NCBI RefSeq assembly: GCF_039871655.1
Contig: NZ_JBDPLZ010000004.1
Coordinates: 186,001-250,000, forward strand
Source of the DNA: Actinocorallia sp039871655
GTDB lineage: Bacteria > Actinomycetota > Actinomycetes > Streptosporangiales > Streptosporangiaceae
DNA length: 64,000 nucleotides
Direction of reading: 5' to 3'
Shown here: piece by piece, positions 60,029 to 64,000 of the stretch
How the letters are laid out: each line of letters opens with the position of its first letter
Numbering within the stretch: the first letter of the stretch is position 1
The notes under the pieces: model-generated
Databases searched by the model: none
The model's input: only the letters and a program-made list of their open reading frames with translations
What the model was told of the DNA's origin: nothing
Position numbers and translations under genes: made by a program

Positions 60029-61183
60029 ATGGCCGAGGCCTACATCGTCGACGCCGTCCGCACCCCCGTGGGCCGCCGCGGCGGCTCGCTGTCCGGCGTG
60101 CACCCGGCCGACCTGGGCGCGTACGCCCTGAAGGCCCTGATGGAGCGGACGGGCGTCGACCCGTCCGCCGTCGAGGACGTCGTGTTCGGCTGCGTCGACA
60201 ACGTCGGCCCGCAGGCCGGCGACATCGCCCGGACCGCGTGGCTGGCCGCCGGCCTGCCCGAGGAGGTCCCCGGCGTGACCATCGACCGCCAGTGCGGCTC
60301 CTCCCAGCAGGCCGTGCACTTCGCCGCCCAGGCCGTCCTGTCCGGGACGTCCGACCTCGTGGTGGCGGGCGGCGTCCAGAACATGTCGCAGATCCCGATC
60401 TCCTACGCGATGCTCGCGGGCGAGCCCCTCGGCTTCACCCAGGGCCCGTTCGTCGGCTCCAAGGGCTGGGTCGCCCGTTACGGCGACGGCGAGGTCTCCC
60501 AGTTCAACGGCGCCGAGATGATCGCCTCCCAGTGGGACCTCTCCCGCGAGGAGATGGAGGAGTTCTCCTACAACTCCCACCAGCGCGCCATCAACGCCAT
60601 CGACAACGGCTACTTCTCCCGCGAGACCGTCGAGGTCGAGGGCCTCACCCAGGACGAGTGCCCCCGCCGCGACACCAGCCTGGAGAAGATGCGCGGCCTG
60701 AAGACCCTGGTCGAGGGCGGCCGCCTGACCGCCGCGGTCTCCTCCCAGATCTCCGACGGCTCCGCCGCCCTGCTGATCGCCTCGGAGGAGGCCGTCCGCA
60801 CCCACGGCCTGACCCCGCGCGCCCGCATCCACCACATCAGCGCCCGCGGCGAGGACCCGATCCGCATGCTCTCCGCGCCGATCCCGGCCACGGCCTACGC
60901 CCTGAAGAAGACCGGCATGACCATCGACCAGATCGACTCGGTCGAGATCAACGAGGCGTTCGCCTCGGTCGTGCTGGCCTGGCTGAAGGACACCGGCTAC
61001 GACCCCGCCAAGACCAACCCCAACGGCGGCGCCATCGCCCTCGGCCACCCCCTCGGCGCCACCGGCGCCCGCCTCATGACCACCCTGCTGCACGAGCTCG
61101 AGCGCACCGGCGGCCGCTACGGCCTCCAGACCATGTGCGAGGGCGGCGGCCAGGCCAACGTCACCATCATCGAACGCCTCTGA
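60029..61183 (+). CDS. fadA6: thiolase of sterol ring C/D breakdown (FadA6-like)
   Basis: The product is 384 aa. The nucleophile cysteine is in DRQCGSSQQAVHF, the histidine in GGAIALGHPLGATG and the second cysteine in LQTMCEGGGQANVTIIERL. The segments VAGGVQNMSQIPIS and LVEGGRLTAA match mycobacterial FadA6, which cleaves a late chain from sterol rings C/D to acetyl-CoA. AAGGAG precedes the ATG. It ends the operon, followed by a strong terminator. Confidence 0.9.
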   Translation: MAEAYIVDAVRTPVGRRGGSLSGVHPADLGAYALKALMERTGVDPSAVEDVVFGCVDNVGPQAGDIARTAWLAAGLPEEVPGVTIDRQCGSSQQAVHFAAQAVLSGTSDLVVAGGVQNMSQIPISYAMLAGEPLGFTQGPFVGSKGWVARYGDGEVSQFNGAEMIASQWDLSREEMEEFSYNSHQRAINAIDNGYFSRETVEVEGLTQDECPRRDTSLEKMRGLKTLVEGGRLTAAVSSQISDGSAALLIASEEAVRTHGLTPRARIHHISARGEDPIRMLSAPIPATAYALKKTGMTIDQIDSVEINEAFASVVLAWLKDTGYDPAKTNPNGGAIALGHPLGATGARLMTTLLHELERTGGRYGLQTMCEGGGQANVTIIERL

Positions 61184-61195
61184 CACAACCGGCTT

Positions 61196-61229
61196 GAGGA
61201 GGCGGTCCCGGCGCGGGGACCGCCTCCTC
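61196..61229 (+). terminator. terminator of the fadE30-kstR2-fadA6 operon
   Basis: GAGGAGGCGGTCCC and its perfect complement pair over 14 bp with a 6-base loop, 13 bases after the fadA6 stop, followed by TTGTTCC. Confidence 0.88.
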
Positions 61230-61322
61230 TTGTTCCTCCACCGGCCTGAGCCGCCCCCGCAGGGACGCGGGCCTTCGTGGTCTGCTCGACAGAGCGGGCG
61301 CCCGGGCGCCCGGCGGCCGTTT

Positions 61323-63455
61323 TCAGGAAGTCGCGCTCGGGCTGAGGAGCATCTCCCTGCACGCGGCCCGCACCGCCTCATCGACGGCGACCTCCCGAAA
61401 TTCGCGGGGGCGGCGTTCGGCATGGACATACTTCATGAGCCGGGCGCGTGCCTTCGGTGAGAGGCGGCGGACTCCGATCTCGGACAGGACGGCCAGCGCG
61501 TTCCCGACGTCGCCGGGATCGTCGTAGATGCTCTGCAGTAGCGCCCCGGCTAGCTTGCGGTCGGTCCGGCCACGCGGCCGATCCGCGTCCTCGGGGACGG
61601 CTGCACGCAGCGCCCGGACGATCTCGGGCATCGCGTAGGAGCGTTTTCCCGCATGGCGGGCCAGGAGATCGGCGAGGGGCCGCGCCGCCGGACCCATCTC
61701 CCTCACCAGCTCGAGCGCGGGGAACCGGTCGAAGAAGACGCCCCGCACGGCCCGGCGCAGGACGGGCAGGACGGGTTCCGGGTCCCCGGTCAGACGCCAG
61801 ACGGCCGTCGCGAGGAGCGCGGGCCATATCTCCTCCTCGGCCTCTGCGATGGACCGGGAGAGAACGGTCAGGAGCAGCGGCAAAAGCGGACGGGCGGTTT
61901 CCCCGAGTTCCAGGCAGGCTTGCGCGGCCGCCATGCCGTGCAGCGTGCCGGGACGCTTCCGGAACACCGCGGTGAGCTCCGTGAGCGCCGGCTCGGCGTC
62001 ACCGGCGAGCCGGAACAGCGCAGCCGCGGCGTGGATTCGTGTGTTGCGTCCACCTGTCGCGAGGGCCTCCCGCAACGCCTCGACCGCGAACGCCAACTCC
62101 TGCGGCTCGACCGGAAGGACGGCGAGCAGGTCTTGGGTCTCGTAGTGGTCGCGCCATGCCGCGTACACCTCGGGTGTCGCGGTATGGGCGTGCGAACCCC
62201 AGGAGCGCAGCAGGTCCAACAGGCCTTCCTGTCGCTGGTAATGGTGGTCGACGGGGTCGCGCAGCTGCGCCCGGACCGCTGCCAGCAGCACGGGGTCGCA
62301 GGGCAGCCCGTGCTCGCGCGCCGCGAAGACCGCACCGGGACATTCGGGGAGATGCCGCGCGAGCAGCCCTGCCGCCCTCGCGTCGCCGATCTTCACCAGG
62401 GCGGTGACGGCGCAGTCGAGCGAGTCGAGGTCGTGCAGTCTCGTCACGATGGCGTCGCCCGCGGGCGCGCCCAGCGGACCGAGGTCGCCGATCAGCTCCA
62501 TCACCCGCTCGGGCCCACGGGTCCAGGAACGGGGGTCCAAGGGGAAACCGTCCCAGCCGAGCATCACGATCAGCGAGGGCAGCAGCAGAGCGGGCGCGGA
62601 CCGGAACGTGCCGCACAGTTTCTCAACCGTCGCGAACAGCGCTCCCCGCGACGGCGCGTCCGCCGCTCCGCGCTTCACGGCCTCGACGACCAGCGCGCAC
62701 GCGTCCTCCCATGAGCCCCTGCGGCACAGCTCAGACACGACGGCACAGAACTGGCGGGGATCGTTCTCATAACTTCCGAGCAGTGCGTGCACCGGCTCGG
62801 GAGCCCAGGCCTCACCCGCACCCACCGCCACGACGACCGCCCGTGCCCGAACCGCGCCGTCCGCGACGACCCGTCCCGCGATCACCTCCCGTGCGAGCGC
62901 CACGCCCTCGTGCGGATCGATCTCGGCCAACGCCGCCAGCACCGCCGCACGTACGAGTGGCTCCGTCTCGACGGCCCACCGCTCCCGCAGCACCGGAAGG
63001 ACGGCCTCGGGAGCCCCGAACGCCGGGCAGGCCGAGATCACGACCTCCCGCGTCTCCGTATCCGCCTCACCCGCCAGTCGCAGCACATCGGGCAGCCCCG
63101 CCAGCACGGCCTCCCGCGCCCGTCCGCCGTGATCCGCCGCGGCGACCTCGGTGAGCACCCGCATCAGCGGTTCCACCTCGATCCCGGCCACGACCAACCG
63201 CACCAGATACGGCACCGCGTACGCAGCCGCGGCTCCGACCATGCCGCCCTCGACGATCCGCCACGAGCCTTCGGCCAGTTCGAATCCGAACTCGTCGCCG
63301 CCACCCTCGATGAGGAGCCGGAACCAGTCCAAGACGACCCGCCGATCCTCTCCGGGCACCCCCGGCCAGACGTCCTGCGTGACTTCCTCCAGCAGCCGTG
63401 CCAGATCGGCTCCGGAACGACACGGAACAGCGGGCCTCGTCATGGAAGGGATCAT
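61323..63455 (-). CDS. HEAT-repeat protein, unknown function
   Basis: The product is 710 aa (706 from ATG 63443). It is alpha-helical throughout, with repeated pairs of helices typical of HEAT/armadillo solenoids (VREMGPAARPLADLLARHAG; DPEPVLPVLRRAVRG; ETEPLVRAAVLAALAEI). No signal peptide, membrane segment or enzymatic motif is visible. Such solenoids serve as scaffolds; large HEAT proteins next to small DUF proteins also occur as immunity factors in actinomycete contact systems. No toxin gene is in view. The DUF4259 gene is divergent, 59 bp away. Confidence 0.75.
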   Translation of the reverse strand: MIPSMTRPAVPCRSGADLARLLEEVTQDVWPGVPGEDRRVVLDWFRLLIEGGGDEFGFELAEGSWRIVEGGMVGAAAAYAVPYLVRLVVAGIEVEPLMRVLTEVAAADHGGRAREAVLAGLPDVLRLAGEADTETREVVISACPAFGAPEAVLPVLRERWAVETEPLVRAAVLAALAEIDPHEGVALAREVIAGRVVADGAVRARAVVVAVGAGEAWAPEPVHALLGSYENDPRQFCAVVSELCRRGSWEDACALVVEAVKRGAADAPSRGALFATVEKLCGTFRSAPALLLPSLIVMLGWDGFPLDPRSWTRGPERVMELIGDLGPLGAPAGDAIVTRLHDLDSLDCAVTALVKIGDARAAGLLARHLPECPGAVFAAREHGLPCDPVLLAAVRAQLRDPVDHHYQRQEGLLDLLRSWGSHAHTATPEVYAAWRDHYETQDLLAVLPVEPQELAFAVEALREALATGGRNTRIHAAAALFRLAGDAEPALTELTAVFRKRPGTLHGMAAAQACLELGETARPLLPLLLTVLSRSIAEAEEEIWPALLATAVWRLTGDPEPVLPVLRRAVRGVFFDRFPALELVREMGPAARPLADLLARHAGKRSYAMPEIVRALRAAVPEDADRPRGRTDRKLAGALLQSIYDDPGDVGNALAVLSEIGVRRLSPKARARLMKYVHAERRPREFREVAVDEAVRAACREMLLSPSATS

Positions 63456-63514
63456 GACAGCCGGTACCGACGAAAGCGGATGCCCGGCATGCGGTAGAAC
63501 ACGGGTGAGGAACG

Positions 63515-63997
63515 ATGTACAAGATGCCTGTGATGGAGGAAGGCAAAGCCTGGTGGGAGACGGTGACGCCGGTACTCCCGTGGAACGCCCCCGGGCTCGG
63601 CCACTATCCGGGCCCCTTCGACAGCGATGAGGCGTCCGACGACCTGGCGGGAATCGCCGAAGCCACCGACGTCCAAGCCGCGCTCACGGCGTTCCTCGCG
63701 GACTTCGGCCGCACGTCGGACCGGATCTACTCCGACGACACGGACGGTCCCGTCGCAGCGGCCTGCCTCGTCGCCGCCCGCCTGTCCGGCCGAGCCCTTG
63801 ACGAAGACGCACAACGACACCTGGAGGAAATCCTCTTCAGCGTCACCGAGGACCTGCGGGCCTTGGCGGCCGCTGCCCTCGACCGGGTCGTGCGCCCTGG
63901 GGACAACGAGTACTACGAGTGGTGCGAGGACGATCCCGCGGCTCTCGCGGACTGGCTGGGACAACTCGCCTGGTACCGCGCTTTTCTAAGCCGGTAG
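63515..63997 (+). CDS. DUF4259 protein
   Basis: The product is 160 aa. The DUF4259 hallmark near residues 27-50 is GLGHYPGPFDSDEASDDLAG (usually GAWGxGPFxNDxAxDW), followed by helices with alternating Ala and acid residues (EDLRALAAAALDRVV) and WCEDDPAALADWLGQLAWYRAF. The pI should be low. The domain is widespread in actinobacteria and of unknown function. Start choice between 63515, 63524 and 63533 is uncertain. The gene ends three bases before the window edge. Confidence 0.8.
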   Translation: MYKMPVMEEGKAWWETVTPVLPWNAPGLGHYPGPFDSDEASDDLAGIAEATDVQAALTAFLADFGRTSDRIYSDDTDGPVAAACLVAARLSGRALDEDAQRHLEEILFSVTEDLRALAAAALDRVVRPGDNEYYEWCEDDPAALADWLGQLAWYRAFLSR

Positions 63998-64000
63998 CGT

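Overview
The window is about 70% GC and comes from an actinobacterium. GTG and TTG starts are frequent, genes overlap by GTGA or ATGA, the coding density is high, and gene content includes HemQ-type haem synthesis, DUF1707, DUF3000 and an FprA-like ferredoxin reductase. Overall it looks most like Streptosporangiales or a near relative; this placement is inference. The stretch is chromosomal. I found no insertion sequence, integrase, CRISPR array, rRNA or tRNA.

Layout. 1-1552: possible tail of an upstream gene, then two overlapping nucleotidyltransferase paralogues. 1619-7707: an alpha-glucoside operon read leftward (lipoprotein, two permeases, GH13 glucosidase, LacI repressor) behind a promoter carrying CTTGCAG repeats. 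7732-11673: a ROK repressor divergent from edd and eda (Entner-Doudoroff), with two very strong hairpins between edd and eda. 11680-13450: DUF1707 membrane protein and two tandem PadR paralogues with the same operator palindrome. 13800-16520: aconitase with a long leader. 16791-24438: ASCH protein, idi, dxs, amino-acid permease, ferredoxin reductase, a small unknown protein and a baeRF protein. 24451-31281: CYTH-like fusion protein, fatty-acid beta-oxidation pair fadB/fadA, and an acyl-CoA ligase. 31314-39034: RNase D, DUF3000, hemE, an XRE regulator with its flavin reductase, DUF4349 lipoprotein, and hemY-hemQ (coproporphyrin-dependent haem route).

39083-46652: membrane-anchored unknown, VanZ-like protein, msrB, then an unusual three-gene module: an 11-residue-repeat protein, a 1450-residue P-type ATPase whose N-terminal half is a decayed second ATPase, and a 45-residue peptide. 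46714-53900: DNA ligase LigC, RibD-C reductase, an ABC exporter pair, a secreted peptidoglycan-binding protein, an ECF sigma factor with an anti-sigma-like partner, and a TetR regulator. 53968-61183: purB, then five genes matching the mycobacterial KstR2 regulon (small FadE, FadD3, FadE30, KstR2, FadA6), which points to breakdown of the sterol C and D rings. 61323-63997: a HEAT-repeat protein and a DUF4259 protein.

Carbon supply is the common thread: alpha-glucosides enter through the mal-type operon, glucose is taken through edd/eda, fatty acids and steroid remnants feed acetyl- and propionyl-CoA, and aconitase opens the TCA cycle. The parts least explained by known families are the P-type ATPase module at 40819-46093, the hairpin cluster at 10825-10945, and several unassigned operator-like palindromes.
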